Shown piece by piece: positions 27,794 through 37,440 of a stretch of 64,000 nt of DNA. Position 1 is the first letter of the stretch; the number at the start of each line of letters is the position of its first letter. The position numbers and the translations under genes are program-made. The notes under the pieces are model-generated. The model was given only the letters and a program-made list of their open reading frames with translations, was not told the origin of the DNA and made no database searches. Source of the DNA: Limnohabitans sp. 2KL-1 (GTDB taxonomy: Bacteria; Pseudomonadota; Gammaproteobacteria; Burkholderiales; Burkholderiaceae_C); assembly GCF_003063435.1 (NCBI RefSeq), contig NZ_NESL01000001.1, forward strand, positions 899,792 through 963,791. Reading direction: 5' to 3'.

Positions 27794-28669
27794 GTGCAAT
27801 TGCTGCAACTGCTGATCAGCGGTGTGGCCCAGGGTTGTATTTACGGACTCATCGCCCTGGGTTTCGTGCTGATTTACAAAGCCACCGAAACGGTGAGCTT
27901 TGCCCAGGGTGACCTGATGATGGTGGGGGCTTTTTCGGGCCTGGCCGCCATGAGCTTGCTGGGCTTTCCGTTCTGGATTGCGGTGCCTGCCGCCATTGTG
28001 GCCATGGGTGTGTTCGGGGCTTTTCTGGAGCGTCTGGTCATTCGCCCCATCCTTGGACAACCCGCTTTCTCCATCGTCATGCTGACCATCGGTGTGGGCT
28101 ATGTGCTGCGCGGCCTGATCACCATGATCCCGGATGTGGGCACCGACACCCACACCATGCCCGTGCCCTATGCGGGTGAGGTTTTGCGCCTGGGTGGTTT
28201 GGTGATCGCCGCCGAGCAAATGGTGGTGATTGGTGCCACGGCCATCCTGTGTCTGGGCCTGTTTGCCATGTTCAAGTACAGCAAGCTGGGCATCGCCATG
28301 CAGGCGGCTTCGCAAAACCAGTTGGCCGCGTACTACATGGGCATTCCGGTCAAGCAGATCAACGGCCTGGTCTGGGGCCTGGCGGCATCGGTGGCGGCGG
28401 TGGCGGGCTTGCTGCTGGCACCCATCACCTTTGTGCACGCCAACATGGGCTTCATTGGCCTGAAGGCTTTTCCCGCTGCGGTGGTGGGGGGGTTTGGCAG
28501 TCTGCCCGGCGCGATTGTGGGGGGCCTGGTCATCGGCATTGTCGAATCGTTGTCGGGGTTTTATTTGCCCGAAGGCTTCAAGGACATCGCACCCTACATC
28601 GTGGTCTTGCTCATGCTGGTGCTCAAGCCCAATGGCTTGTTCGGCGAACAACTGCGCAAGAAAGTCTGA
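27794..28669 (+). CDS. LivH-type branched-chain amino-acid ABC transporter permease
   Basis: First permease of a high-affinity ABC importer of the HAAT (Liv) family; about 291 aa, roughly eight membrane helices (QGCIYGLIALGFVLIYKATE, then FPAAVVGGFGSLPGAIVGGL near the C-terminus). The start is GTG 27794, with a strong AAAGGAGA site 7 bp upstream; longer readings add non-conserved residues. First gene of livH-livM-livG-livF-ligase-livK. Substrates of such orphan Liv systems in this family include amino acids, aromatic acids and short acids. Confidence 0.9.
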   Translation: MQLLQLLISGVAQGCIYGLIALGFVLIYKATETVSFAQGDLMMVGAFSGLAAMSLLGFPFWIAVPAAIVAMGVFGAFLERLVIRPILGQPAFSIVMLTIGVGYVLRGLITMIPDVGTDTHTMPVPYAGEVLRLGGLVIAAEQMVVIGATAILCLGLFAMFKYSKLGIAMQAASQNQLAAYYMGIPVKQINGLVWGLAASVAAVAGLLLAPITFVHANMGFIGLKAFPAAVVGGFGSLPGAIVGGLVIGIVESLSGFYLPEGFKDIAPYIVVLLMLVLKPNGLFGEQLRKKV

Positions 28670-28678
28670 GGCCCCGGC

Positions 28679-29755
28679 ATGCGTTTCATCTTCAAAACCG
28701 ACTACAACCAGGACATCAAGCTGGCCAAGCACGGCGGCCATGTGTTCTGGTACAGCCTGCTGGGCTTGTTTCTCGTGACCGCGCCTTGGGTGGTGCCTGA
28801 ATACTGGTTGGCCCAGCTGACCTTTGTCTTGATCTATGCCGTGGTGGGCCTGGGCCTGATGCTGCTGGCGGGCTTCACGGGTTTGTTCTCGCTGGGGCAT
28901 GCCGCCTTCCTGGGCGTGGGGGCCTACACCCAGGCCGTCATGGTCAATGCCGGTGTGCCGTTCCCGCTGGCGCTGGTGTGCGCGGGTTTGTTCTCGGCCA
29001 TCGCAGGCGTCATCGTGGGCCTGCCTGCGCTGCGCGTCAAAGGCATTTACCTGGGCATGGCCACACTGGCCTTTGGCTTCATTGTGGAGGAAGGCATGGC
29101 CCGCTGGGAAAGCGTCACGGGCGGTAATGCGGGCCTGACGGTGGGTTATCCTGCCATTGGCAGCTGGACGCTGGACAGCACCGAGTCGTTTTATTTCCTG
29201 TGCTTGGTCGTGGCGGTCGGTGCCACGCTGGCCATCGTGAACCTGCTGCGTTCGTCCACGGGCCGCGCTTTTGTGGCCATCCGCGACTCCGAAATTTCGG
29301 CGCAAAGCATGGGCATCCACCTGGCGCGTTACAAGACCTTGTCCTTCGCCTTGTCGGCTGCACTGGCGGGCATTGGCGGCGCTTTGTACGCGCACAAGAT
29401 CCAGTTCCTCTCGCCCGAACAGTTCAGCATCATCCAGTCAATTGACCTCTTGCTCATGGTGGTGATCGGCGGCCTGGGCTCGATCCACGGGGCTTTCCTG
29501 GGTGCGATTTTCCTCATCGTCATGCCGCAGCTGATCTCTTTGGGCAAGGACTTTTTACCGGCTGCCATTGGTGGCGCTGCCGGACTGCAGGGCACGGTGT
29601 ACGGCATGGTGCTGATCGCCTTTGTGTTGTTTGAGCCCATGGGTCTGTATGGCCGCTGGCTCAAGGTGCGCACCTGGTTCCAGCTGTTCCCGTTTTACCG
29701 CCGTGGCCTGTTCAAGCGCCAGAAATCGTTCCAGAAATCGGACCGCCTGAAATGA
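28679..29755 (+). CDS. LivM-type ABC transporter permease
   Basis: Second permease (358 aa) of the HAAT importer. It has a poorly conserved N-terminus, about nine hydrophobic helices and family signatures GLMLLAGFTGLFSLGHAAFL, VKGIYLGMATLAFGFIVEEG and IGGLGSIHGAFLGA. Its stop overlaps the livG start (ATGA), and it follows livH by 9 bp. Confidence 0.92.
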   Translation: MRFIFKTDYNQDIKLAKHGGHVFWYSLLGLFLVTAPWVVPEYWLAQLTFVLIYAVVGLGLMLLAGFTGLFSLGHAAFLGVGAYTQAVMVNAGVPFPLALVCAGLFSAIAGVIVGLPALRVKGIYLGMATLAFGFIVEEGMARWESVTGGNAGLTVGYPAIGSWTLDSTESFYFLCLVVAVGATLAIVNLLRSSTGRAFVAIRDSEISAQSMGIHLARYKTLSFALSAALAGIGGALYAHKIQFLSPEQFSIIQSIDLLLMVVIGGLGSIHGAFLGAIFLIVMPQLISLGKDFLPAAIGGAAGLQGTVYGMVLIAFVLFEPMGLYGRWLKVRTWFQLFPFYRRGLFKRQKSFQKSDRLK

Positions 29756-30585
29756 ACGCAGACATTCTTTTATCCGCTCAAGACCTGAGCGTGCGCTTTG
29801 GCGGCGTCTTGGCCGTGAACAAGGTCAGCTTCGACGTCAAGCGCGGCGAAGTCTTCACCCTGATCGGCCCCAACGGCGCGGGCAAGACCACCGTGTTCAA
29901 TCTGATCAGTCGCATTTACACCCCCACCACGGGCGTGATCGACTACGCCGGGCCACAAGGCACCTTGCGCCTGACCGAGCAGCCGCCGCACCAGATCGCG
30001 GGGTTGGGCATTGCCCGCACGTTTCAGAACATCGAGTTGTTCGAGCACGCCACCGTGCTGCAAAACCTGTTGATCGGCCGCCACACGCACCGCAAAACAG
30101 GGTTGTGGAGTGAGATGTTTTTCTCGTCCAAAACCCGTGCGGCCGAGATCGAAGCGCGTGAAAAAGTGGAAGAGGTCATCGACTTTCTGGACCTGCAACA
30201 CCACCGCGACTCGATGGTCGCAGGCCTGCCCTACGGTGTGCGCAAGGTGGTCGAGCTGGCGCGTGCCTTGTGCACCGAGCCGAAACTGCTGCTGCTCGAC
30301 GAGCCGTCGTCGGGCCTGAACGTCGAGGAAACCGAAGACATGGCCTTCTGGATCTCGGACATCAAGAATGAATTGGGCATCACCGTGCTCATGGTCGAGC
30401 ACGACATGAGCCTGGTCTCCAAAGTGTCCGACCGCGTGCTGGCCATGAGCCAGGGTGAAGAGCTCGCCACCGGCACGCCCAGTCAGGTGCAAAGCGACCC
30501 GGCCGTCATCGAGGCCTATCTGGGCACGGTGGACGATGTGTCCAGCCTGCGCCGCGAAAACTACAGACCAGGAGGTGCCGCATGA
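29752..30585 (+). CDS. LivG-type ABC transporter ATP-binding protein
   Basis: ATPase of the Liv importer (277 aa). Walker A is [14 protein letters not shown], the signature region [28 protein letters not shown] includes Walker B, and the switch histidine lies in [11 protein letters not shown]. The signature LPYGVRK (in place of LSGGQ) is typical of LivG. Four-base overlaps with both neighbours. Confidence 0.93.
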   Translation: MNADILLSAQDLSVRFGGVLAVNKVSFDVKRGEVFTLIGPNGAGKTTVFNLISRIYTPTTGVIDYAGPQGTLRLTEQPPHQIAGLGIARTFQNIELFEHATVLQNLLIGRHTHRKTGLWSEMFFSSKTRAAEIEAREKVEEVIDFLDLQHHRDSMVAGLPYGVRKVVELARALCTEPKLLLLDEPSSGLNVEETEDMAFWISDIKNELGITVLMVEHDMSLVSKVSDRVLAMSQGEELATGTPSQVQSDPAVIEAYLGTVDDVSSLRRENYRPGGAA

Positions 30586-31400
30586 GCGCAGCGACCCCAA
30601 GCCTGAACACGGTGGCTGAGCCTGTGGCCGACAACGTGATGCTCAAGCTGCTCAACGTGGAGAGCGCCTACGGCCCGATCAAGGCGATTCGAGGCGTGAG
30701 CCTGCAGGTGCGCCGGGGCGAGATCGCCACCGTGCTCGGCTCCAACGGCGCGGGCAAGACCACCATTCTCAAAACCATCAGCGGCATCATCGACCCGCGC
30801 AAGGGCTCGATCGAGTTCAAGGGCCAAAGCATCACCGCACAAGACCCGGCCATCATCGTGCAGCGTGGTTTGATGCATGTGCCCGAAGGGCGCGAGGTGT
30901 TCCCGCTGCTGTCGATTCGCGACAACCTGCTCATGGGCGCCTTTACCCGCAAGGATCGCGACGGCGTGGCCCGTGACATGGAGGCGGTGTTCAACTACTT
31001 CCCCATCCTGCACGAGCGGGCGGCGCAAGACGCGGGCTTGCTCTCGGGCGGGCAGCAGCAGATGTTGGCCATCAGCCGCGCCCTCATGGCCAACCCGGAC
31101 CTGATCTTGCTGGACGAACCCAGCCTAGGTCTTTCTCCGAAGTTGACCAAAGAGATTTTTGAAATTGTGGTGCGCATCAACCGCGAGCGCGGCACCACCA
31201 TCTTGCTGGTCGAGCAAAACGCCAACATGGCGCTGAACGCCTCGGACTACGGTTATGTGCTGGAGAACGGCCGCATCGTCATGGAAGACAGCTGCGCCCG
31301 TTTGCGTGAAAAGGACGACATCAAGGAGTTTTACTTGGGCATGAAGGAAGAAGGCGTGCGAGCCGACCGCCGCTGGAAAAAGAAGAAAACCTGGAGATAA
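30582..31400 (+). CDS. LivF-type ABC transporter ATP-binding protein
   Basis: Second ATPase of the importer (272 aa). Walker A GSNGAGKTTILKTI, signature LLSGGQQQMLAISRAL, Walker B LILLDEPSLGLSP, switch region ILLVEQNANMAL. Compared with typical LivF (about 235 aa) it has an N-terminal extension of about 20 residues and a basic C-terminal tail (DRRWKKKKTWR). Followed after 3 bp by the acyl-CoA ligase, which therefore belongs to the operon. Confidence 0.93.
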   Translation: MSAATPSLNTVAEPVADNVMLKLLNVESAYGPIKAIRGVSLQVRRGEIATVLGSNGAGKTTILKTISGIIDPRKGSIEFKGQSITAQDPAIIVQRGLMHVPEGREVFPLLSIRDNLLMGAFTRKDRDGVARDMEAVFNYFPILHERAAQDAGLLSGGQQQMLAISRALMANPDLILLDEPSLGLSPKLTKEIFEIVVRINRERGTTILLVEQNANMALNASDYGYVLENGRIVMEDSCARLREKDDIKEFYLGMKEEGVRADRRWKKKKTWR

Positions 31401-31403
31401 GAC

Positions 31404-33260
31404 ATGAGCCAACTCTGGGACACCTCCGGCATCACGCCGCAAAAAAACATCGTCATGGCGGGCGAGACCATCCCCGCCATTTTCTGGAACGCGGTGGCCG
31501 CACGCGGCCCGAATGTCTGGATGCGCCAGAAGGACCTGGGCATCTGGCGCAGCTGGACCTGGAACGAGACCGCGCAAGCCGTGCGAGAGATCGGCCACGG
31601 CCTGATGGCGCTGGGTTTTGAGGCGCGGCACACCGCCTCCATCCTGTCCAACACCAACATCGAATGGGTGCTGTGTGACTTGGCCACCCTCAGCTCGGGC
31701 GGCGTGTCCAACGGCATCTACCCGACCGACGCGGCCGAGCAGGTGCACTACCTGTGTGAAGACTCGGGCACCCGCGTGCTGTTTGTCGAAGACGACGAGC
31801 AGCTCGACAAGGCCCTGGCCGTGCGCGACACCTTGCCCTTGTTGCAAAAGATCGTGGTGTTCGACATGGACGGCCTGCGCGACTTCCATGACCCGATGGT
31901 CATCAGCCTCAAACAGCTGCAAGCCCTGGGCCGTGAACACGCCCAGCAACACCCCGACATGCTCATGCAGCGCAGCGCGGCGTGCCAACCGGAAGACCTG
32001 GCCATCTTGGTCTACACCTCGGGCACCACCGGCAAACCCAAAGGTGGCATGCACAGCCACCACGGCTTGGTCTACACCGTGCGGGGCTACAACACCCTGA
32101 TTGCACGGGACGAGCGTGACGAGTGCATGTGCTTCTTGCCGCTGTGTCACATCGCCGAGCGCATGGGCGGCGAGTATTTCTCGATGTACACCGGGGCCAA
32201 ACTCAACTTTGTCGAGAACCCCGAGACGGTGCCCGAAAACGTGCGCGAAATCGCACCCACCGTGTTCACGGCCGTGCCCCGTGTGTGGGAAAAGTTTTAC
32301 TCAGGCGTGATGATCGCGCTCAAGGAGGCGGGCGGCTTGCAGCAAGCGGTGTATGGTTGGGCGATTGGCGTGGGTCAGCAGGTGGCCGATTTGGTGTTGG
32401 CACAAAAACCGGTGCCCGCCAGCCTCAAGCTGCGCTTTCATGTGGCGCGTTTGTTGGCCCTCAACAACGTGCGCAAGATGATCGGTATCCACCGTGCTCG
32501 CTTTTTGGTCACGGGTGCGGCCCCCATTTCCCCGGATCTGGTGCGCTGGTATTTGGCACTGGGCTTGCCCATGCTCGAAGTTTGGGGCATGACCGAGACC
32601 TGCGGTGCGGCCACGGGTGTGCCCGCTGACCGCATCAAGCCCGGCTCGATTGGCCCGGCCGCCGAGTACAACGAAATGCGTCTGGACCCGGTGACCAGCG
32701 AGATTCTGGTGCGTGGCCCCAATGTGTTCATGGGTTACCTGAACCTGCCCGAAAAAACCGCCGAGACCATCGATGCCGACGGCTGGCTGCACACCGGCGA
32801 CGTGGGCGTGGTGGACGAGGAAGGGTTTTTCCGCATCACCGATCGCATGAAAGACATCATCATCACAGCCGGGGGCAAGAACATCACCCCGAGCGAGCTG
32901 GAAAACGAACTGAAATTCTCGCCCTACGTCACCGATGCGGTGGTGATTGGCGACAAGCGGCCTTACTTGACGGTGATCATCATGATCGACCAGGAAAACG
33001 TGGAGAAATACGCGCAGGACAACGACGTGCCTTTCTCCAACTACGCCAGCCTGACGCACAGCGCCGAGGTGCAGTCCCTGATCCAGGCCGAGCTGGACCG
33101 TGTGAACAAGAAGTTTGCCCGCGTCGAGCAGATCAAGAAATTCTGGCTGCTCGACACGCAACTGAGCGCCGAAGACGAAGAACTGACCCCGACCATGAAG
33201 CTTAAGCGCAAACTGGTCGAGAACAAATACGCGCCCCAGATCGAGGCGATGTACCGCTGA
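31404..33260 (+). CDS. AMP-dependent acyl-CoA ligase within the Liv operon
   Basis: ANL-superfamily ligase of 618 aa, long-chain acyl-CoA synthetase-like, which activates a carboxylic acid to its CoA thioester using ATP. P-loop LVYTSGTTGKPKGGMHSH, A5 region EVWGMTETCG, A7 GWLHTGDVGVVDEEG and A8-10 ITDRMKDIIITAGGKNITPSELEN are all visible. Lodged between the ATPases and the binding protein of an ABC importer, so import and CoA activation of the same acid are probably coupled. A fatty, terpenoid or aromatic acid is likely, but the substrate cannot be read from sequence. Confidence 0.88.
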   Translation: MSQLWDTSGITPQKNIVMAGETIPAIFWNAVAARGPNVWMRQKDLGIWRSWTWNETAQAVREIGHGLMALGFEARHTASILSNTNIEWVLCDLATLSSGGVSNGIYPTDAAEQVHYLCEDSGTRVLFVEDDEQLDKALAVRDTLPLLQKIVVFDMDGLRDFHDPMVISLKQLQALGREHAQQHPDMLMQRSAACQPEDLAILVYTSGTTGKPKGGMHSHHGLVYTVRGYNTLIARDERDECMCFLPLCHIAERMGGEYFSMYTGAKLNFVENPETVPENVREIAPTVFTAVPRVWEKFYSGVMIALKEAGGLQQAVYGWAIGVGQQVADLVLAQKPVPASLKLRFHVARLLALNNVRKMIGIHRARFLVTGAAPISPDLVRWYLALGLPMLEVWGMTETCGAATGVPADRIKPGSIGPAAEYNEMRLDPVTSEILVRGPNVFMGYLNLPEKTAETIDADGWLHTGDVGVVDEEGFFRITDRMKDIIITAGGKNITPSELENELKFSPYVTDAVVIGDKRPYLTVIIMIDQENVEKYAQDNDVPFSNYASLTHSAEVQSLIQAELDRVNKKFARVEQIKKFWLLDTQLSAEDEELTPTMKLKRKLVENKYAPQIEAMYR

Positions 33261-33295
33261 TTTCATCACCATCATCACAACAGGAGACTTGCACC

Positions 33296-34465
33296 ATGAA
33301 ATTCAAAATCAGCCTCGTTGCTGCGGCGATGGCCCTGACCGCTGGCGCGGCCATGGCCCAATCGCAGGGCGTGTCCAAAAACGAAATCGTGCTGGGCTCG
33401 ATCCAGGATTTGTCGGGCCCACTGGCCGGCTTTGGCAAGCAGGTGCGCTTGGGCATGATGCTGCGCGTAGACGAAGCCAACGAGCAAGGTGGCATCAACG
33501 GCCGCAAGTTCAAGCTGCTGGTGGAAGACTCGGCTTATGACCCGCGCCGCGCCGTGTTGGCGGCGCAAAAGCTGGTCAATCAGGACAAGATTTTTGCCAT
33601 GATCGGCCACATCGGCACCGCGCAAAACATGGCCGCCATGCCTGTGCAGTTCCAGAAGAACGTGATCAACTTCTTCCCCGTCACGGCTGCGCGTGAAATG
33701 TACGAGCCTTTCCACAAGCTCAAGTACTCCTTTGCCGCCACCTATTACGACCAGATGCGCCTGGGTGTGCCGATCCTGGTGAAGGAAAAGAACGCCAAAC
33801 AAATCTGCGCCATGCACCAGGATGACGAGTTCGGTCTGGAAGTGTTCCGTGGTGCTGAGGCGGGTCTCAAGACCATGGGCATGCAGTTTGCCGAAGTCAC
33901 CACCTACAAGCGCGGCGCGACCGACTTTGCATCTCAGATGCAAAAACTGGCCTCGTCCAAGTGCGATTTCGTGGTCATGGGCACCATCATCCGTGAAACC
34001 ATTGGCGGCATTGCCACCGCACGCCGTCTGGGCTTCAACCCCACTTTCCTAGGTTCAAGCGCGGCTTACACCGACCTGATCCACAAGCTCGGTGGCCCCG
34101 CCATGAACGGCTTTTACGCCACCATGTCGACCCAGCACCCTTATCTGGACGAGGCTTCGCAGCCCATCCGTTTCTGGGCCAACAAGTACAAGACCAAGTT
34201 CAACGAAGACCCCACCGTGTTCTCGGTGTATGGTTACAACGCCATCGATTCGTTTCTGCGCGCCATTGAAAAATCCGGCGCCAACGTGACGACCGACAGC
34301 ATCATCAAGGCCATGGACACGATGGTGATCCCACCCGATATCTTTGGCACTGGCGAGATGACGTTCAGCCCGACCAAGCGACTGGGCAGCAACGCCTCGC
34401 GCATGTCGCAGATCACCGATGGCCGCTGGAAAGTGACCTCGGCCTACTTCAGCGACAAAAAGTAA
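33296..34465 (+). CDS. LivK-type periplasmic substrate-binding protein
   Basis: Type I periplasmic binding protein (389 aa) of the Liv/HAAT class. Sec signal (MKFKISLVAAAMALTAGAAM, cleavage near AMAQ), then EIVLGSIQDLSGPLAGFGKQ and the typical ANEQGGINGRKFKLLVEDSA. It ends the transporter operon and is followed by an intrinsic terminator. The TNPxxP-like ligand-binding residues are not conserved enough to name the ligand. Confidence 0.9.
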   Translation: MKFKISLVAAAMALTAGAAMAQSQGVSKNEIVLGSIQDLSGPLAGFGKQVRLGMMLRVDEANEQGGINGRKFKLLVEDSAYDPRRAVLAAQKLVNQDKIFAMIGHIGTAQNMAAMPVQFQKNVINFFPVTAAREMYEPFHKLKYSFAATYYDQMRLGVPILVKEKNAKQICAMHQDDEFGLEVFRGAEAGLKTMGMQFAEVTTYKRGATDFASQMQKLASSKCDFVVMGTIIRETIGGIATARRLGFNPTFLGSSAAYTDLIHKLGGPAMNGFYATMSTQHPYLDEASQPIRFWANKYKTKFNEDPTVFSVYGYNAIDSFLRAIEKSGANVTTDSIIKAMDTMVIPPDIFGTGEMTFSPTKRLGSNASRMSQITDGRWKVTSAYFSDKK

Positions 34466-34494
34466 AGCCTGCAGCGCCCGCTGCATGAAACAAG

Positions 34495-34527
34495 CCGCCA
34501 GCGCCTGAAAGGGTCTGGCGGTTTTTT
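34495..34527 (+). terminator. Intrinsic terminator of the Liv operon
   Basis: Stem CCGCCAG (34495-34501) / CTGGCGG (34515-34521) with a 13-nt loop and six Ts. Confidence 0.85.
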
Positions 34528-34556
34528 GCTTGAGCGCTTCAAATGCCCAAGGGCTT

Positions 34557-35078
34557 TCATCTGCCCGCGTTGGAGCGATGGCGTCTGAACGCCACACGCA
34601 CACGCCAGCCGAGTTTGACCAGCCCATAAGCCAGTGCGGCGCCGCCCACCCCGAAAACGCCCATGCCCAGCAGCACCGGGCCTCCCACTTCTTGCAAGCC
34701 GCTTGCCCAGCCCGTGTCAGGCCAATTGACTACGGGCATGGGCGCGCCCAGGAACAAGTTGCCGACGGGGTAGGCCAACCACAGCCAGAAGCCGAAAGTC
34801 AGTGGGTTGGTCAGCATGGTCATGACGGCCGCTGCCGGAATATTGCCGCGCCACCAAGTGCAGTGGGCCGCAGCGACAAAGGTTTGTCCTAGGGGAATCA
34901 CGAAGGCCCAGAAGGTGCCAATGGCCACGCCCCGTGCCACCGACTCATGTTGCAGCCGCCACAACTGGGGGTGCAGCAGCTGGTGTGCCACCGGGCGCAG
35001 CCAACCGTGTTGCGCCAGGGATTCGCGGGTGGGCAAGGCTTTTTGTATGGAGGCTCTTAAGGTGTGGAAGACAGGCAT
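34557..35078 (-). CDS. DUF2062 membrane protein
   Basis: A 173-residue DUF2062 protein with about three to four hydrophobic segments. The family signature is clear (VARGVAIGTFWAFVIPLGQ, MLTNPLTFGFWLWLAYPVGN). The function of the family is unknown. The gene is transcribed towards the Liv terminator. About 225 bp separate its start from terC; that gap contains an AT-rich stretch (35158-35205) suitable for divergent promoters but no RNA element I recognise. Confidence 0.83.
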   Translation of the reverse strand: MPVFHTLRASIQKALPTRESLAQHGWLRPVAHQLLHPQLWRLQHESVARGVAIGTFWAFVIPLGQTFVAAAHCTWWRGNIPAAAVMTMLTNPLTFGFWLWLAYPVGNLFLGAPMPVVNWPDTGWASGLQEVGGPVLLGMGVFGVGGAALAYGLVKLGWRVRVAFRRHRSNAGR

Positions 35079-35304
35079 GACGCATCCAGTGTGTCGAAGG
35101 GCGCATGTTGCCTGCGTGGCCCTGGGTAAAACAGCAAGAAATTTCAGTGTGACATTCTTGTTTTTTGGGAAAGAAATATAGTTTTATTCAGTAAAAATAA
35201 AGACCTTCAAACGGCCCTGCAGGCCAAGTGTCCGGATTCATGTGCTGGGCAGTTGGCAGGTCGGTCCGGCTGATCGGTGTTTTCGATAACAAAAGAGGAA
35301 TTTC

Positions 35305-36252
35305 ATGGAAACCATTGCCCCCCTGTGGCTCTGGGCCACATTTGTGGCCATTGTGTTGGTGTCGCTGTTCGTGGACTTTGTCGTGCTCAAAAAGCAGGGC
35401 GCCCATGACATCGGTGTCAAGGAAGCGCTCAACTGGTCCTTGATCTGGATCGCGCTGAGTTTTCTGTTCAACGGCTTGTTCTGGTGGGCCATCAAGGACA
35501 CGACCGGATCGGTGGAGCTGGCCAACACCAAGTCGCTGGAGTTCCTGACCGGCTATCTGATCGAAAAATCATTGGCGGTGGACAACATTTTTGTCTTCCT
35601 GATGATCTTCACCTACTTTGCGGTACCCACGAATTTCCAGAAGCGTGTGCTCATGATCGGCATCATCGGCGCCATCGTTTTGCGCACCATCATGATTTTG
35701 GTGGGTGGGTGGCTGCTGGCCGAATTCCACTGGGTGCTCTATGTGTTTGGTGCTTTCCTGATCCTCACGGGTGTGAAGATGTGGTGGGCGGCTGGCAAAG
35801 AGCCTGACCTGGAAGACAACCCGGCCCTCAAGTTGCTGCGCAAGGTGCTGCCTGTGAGCAAGAACTACGACGGTGAAAACTTCTGGACGGTAGAGAACGG
35901 CAAGAAAATCGCGACCCCACTGTTCATGGTGATCTGCCTGATCGCGCTGACCGATGTGATCTTTGCGGTGGACTCGATCCCGGCGATTTTCGCGATCACC
36001 TCGGACCCCTTCATCGTGCTGACCAGCAACGTGTTCGCGATCCTGGGTTTGCGTGCCATGTACTTCCTGCTGGCGGCGGTGGCCAACAAGTTCCACCTGC
36101 TCAACTACGGCCTGGCCGTGATCCTGGTGTTCATCGGCACCAAGATGTGCCTGATCGATGTGTTCAAGATCCCGGTGGGCATCTCGCTGGCCGTGGTGGT
36201 CGGCATCCTGGCCACGACCATGCTGCTCAGTGTGCGTTCAGCCAAAGCCTGA
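35305..36252 (+). CDS. TerC/Alx-family integral membrane protein
   Basis: Polytopic inner-membrane protein of the TerC family (315 aa, about eight to nine helices), linked to manganese or other metal-ion export and tellurite resistance. Conserved acidic membrane motifs are LFVDFVVLKKQGAHDIGVKE, EKSLAVDNIFVFLMIF and LTDVIFAVDSIPAIFAIT. AGAGGAA precedes the ATG. I looked upstream for the yybP-ykoY manganese riboswitch common before Alx genes and did not find its conserved sequence. Confidence 0.9.
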   Translation: METIAPLWLWATFVAIVLVSLFVDFVVLKKQGAHDIGVKEALNWSLIWIALSFLFNGLFWWAIKDTTGSVELANTKSLEFLTGYLIEKSLAVDNIFVFLMIFTYFAVPTNFQKRVLMIGIIGAIVLRTIMILVGGWLLAEFHWVLYVFGAFLILTGVKMWWAAGKEPDLEDNPALKLLRKVLPVSKNYDGENFWTVENGKKIATPLFMVICLIALTDVIFAVDSIPAIFAITSDPFIVLTSNVFAILGLRAMYFLLAAVANKFHLLNYGLAVILVFIGTKMCLIDVFKIPVGISLAVVVGILATTMLLSVRSAKA

Positions 36253-36335
36253 TACGCAGCGTTCGTGATCAAGCCTCCGGGGCCCCAAGCCCTGGAAGCT
36301 TTTTCACATCTGGAGGTGTGGTGCATCAGCACGTC

Positions 36336-37229
36336 TCAATGGGCCGCGTCGCTCGCCTGCAAGAGCTGCTGCACCAGCGGGTGCTGCACTTTCTTTTCGG
36401 TGCCGATGGCAAAAAAGTTTTCCTTCACCCCTTCGCAAGGTCCGAGGCGTTGCACATCGTAGTGCGCCAGCAGTTCGTCGTGCACCCATTCGGCGGCCGG
36501 AAAGACCCCCATGCCGCTTTCGCCAAAGGTCTTGAGCAAGGCGCTGTCTTCAAACTCGCCCACGATGCGCGGCTGAACGGCATGGTGCTCAAACCAATGG
36601 TCCAGCCGAGTGCGCACGGCGGTGTGGCCCGTGGGCAGCAGCACCGGCACCTCAGCCAAGCTGGCCGGAAATTTCTTCTTGGCCGACTTGACCAGGGCCG
36701 CGCTGCCATACCAGGACACGGGCGAGGAGCCCAGCGCGTGGGTGTAGAGCTTGATGTTGGCGTTGCTCGGGGCGGGGCGGTCCGATAACACCACGTCCAG
36801 GCGGTGCAGGGCCAGGTCGCCCAGCAGGTCGTCGAACTCCCCCTCGTGGCAGAGCAAGCGCAAATGCGGCTCGCCCATCACGGGCTGCATCAGGCGGCGC
36901 ACCACCAGTTTGGGCAAACCATCCGAGATGCCTGCGGCCAGCCGCACGGTGGGTGAGCTCACCGCATCGCGCACCTTGGCCGGCAGGTTTTCACCCAACT
37001 GAAAAATCTGATCGGCCTGCTGCATGGCCGCCAGTCCTGCATCGGTCAAGGCCAGGCCGCGCCCGGCGGGTTTGAGCAGGGCATAGCCCAGCGAACGCTC
37101 CAGCTCCCGCACTTGGGCGCTCACGGTTTGAACCGCCATGTCGAGCTTGTCGGCTGCTCGGGTGATGCCACCTTCTTTGGCCACAACCCAGAAGTAGTAC
37201 AGGTGCTTGTAATTGAACGTGGTGCGCAT
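36336..37229 (-). CDS. nhaR: NhaR-type LysR-family regulator
   Basis: LysR-family activator of the NhaR group (297 aa). The N-terminal helix-turn-helix is FNYKHLYYFWVVAKEGG then ADKLDMAVQTVSAQVRELER; the C-terminal part is the periplasmic-binding-like effector domain (GISDGLPKLVVRRLMQPV). NhaR controls the sodium/proton antiporter NhaA in enterics, but no nhaA lies here; the nearest membrane transporter is TerC, converging from the left, so the target is open. The upstream 211 bp to the zinc-ribbon gene has AT-rich sequence and no evident extra gene. Confidence 0.88.
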   Translation of the reverse strand: MRTTFNYKHLYYFWVVAKEGGITRAADKLDMAVQTVSAQVRELERSLGYALLKPAGRGLALTDAGLAAMQQADQIFQLGENLPAKVRDAVSSPTVRLAAGISDGLPKLVVRRLMQPVMGEPHLRLLCHEGEFDDLLGDLALHRLDVVLSDRPAPSNANIKLYTHALGSSPVSWYGSAALVKSAKKKFPASLAEVPVLLPTGHTAVRTRLDHWFEHHAVQPRIVGEFEDSALLKTFGESGMGVFPAAEWVHDELLAHYDVQRLGPCEGVKENFFAIGTEKKVQHPLVQQLLQASDAAH

Positions 37230-37440
37230 GGACAGAATTTTTGAGAGGGTTAGTCAGCGATTATCTGCTTTTAACGGATTCATGGCAGCCGTAAAGTCAG
37301 CCCACATTTCACCTGCATTCCGTGGGCTGCAGCGTCTGCCTGCCCTCCGCGGCTGAAGCGCGTGCGTTGCCAGACGGTGCGGTGGAATGGATGAAGGTTT
37401 GATTCACATGTTGCGCTTGTCCAAATTCAAAGGAATCACC

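Noticed and set aside
33261..33295. CATCACCATCATCAC tract before livK
   Set aside because: Looks like a His-tag coding run but is non-coding leader sequence and too short to be meaningful.
35079..35304. Possible yybP-ykoY manganese riboswitch before terC
   Set aside because: I searched the leader for the conserved loop sequences of this riboswitch and did not find them; only an AT-rich promoter-like region is seen.
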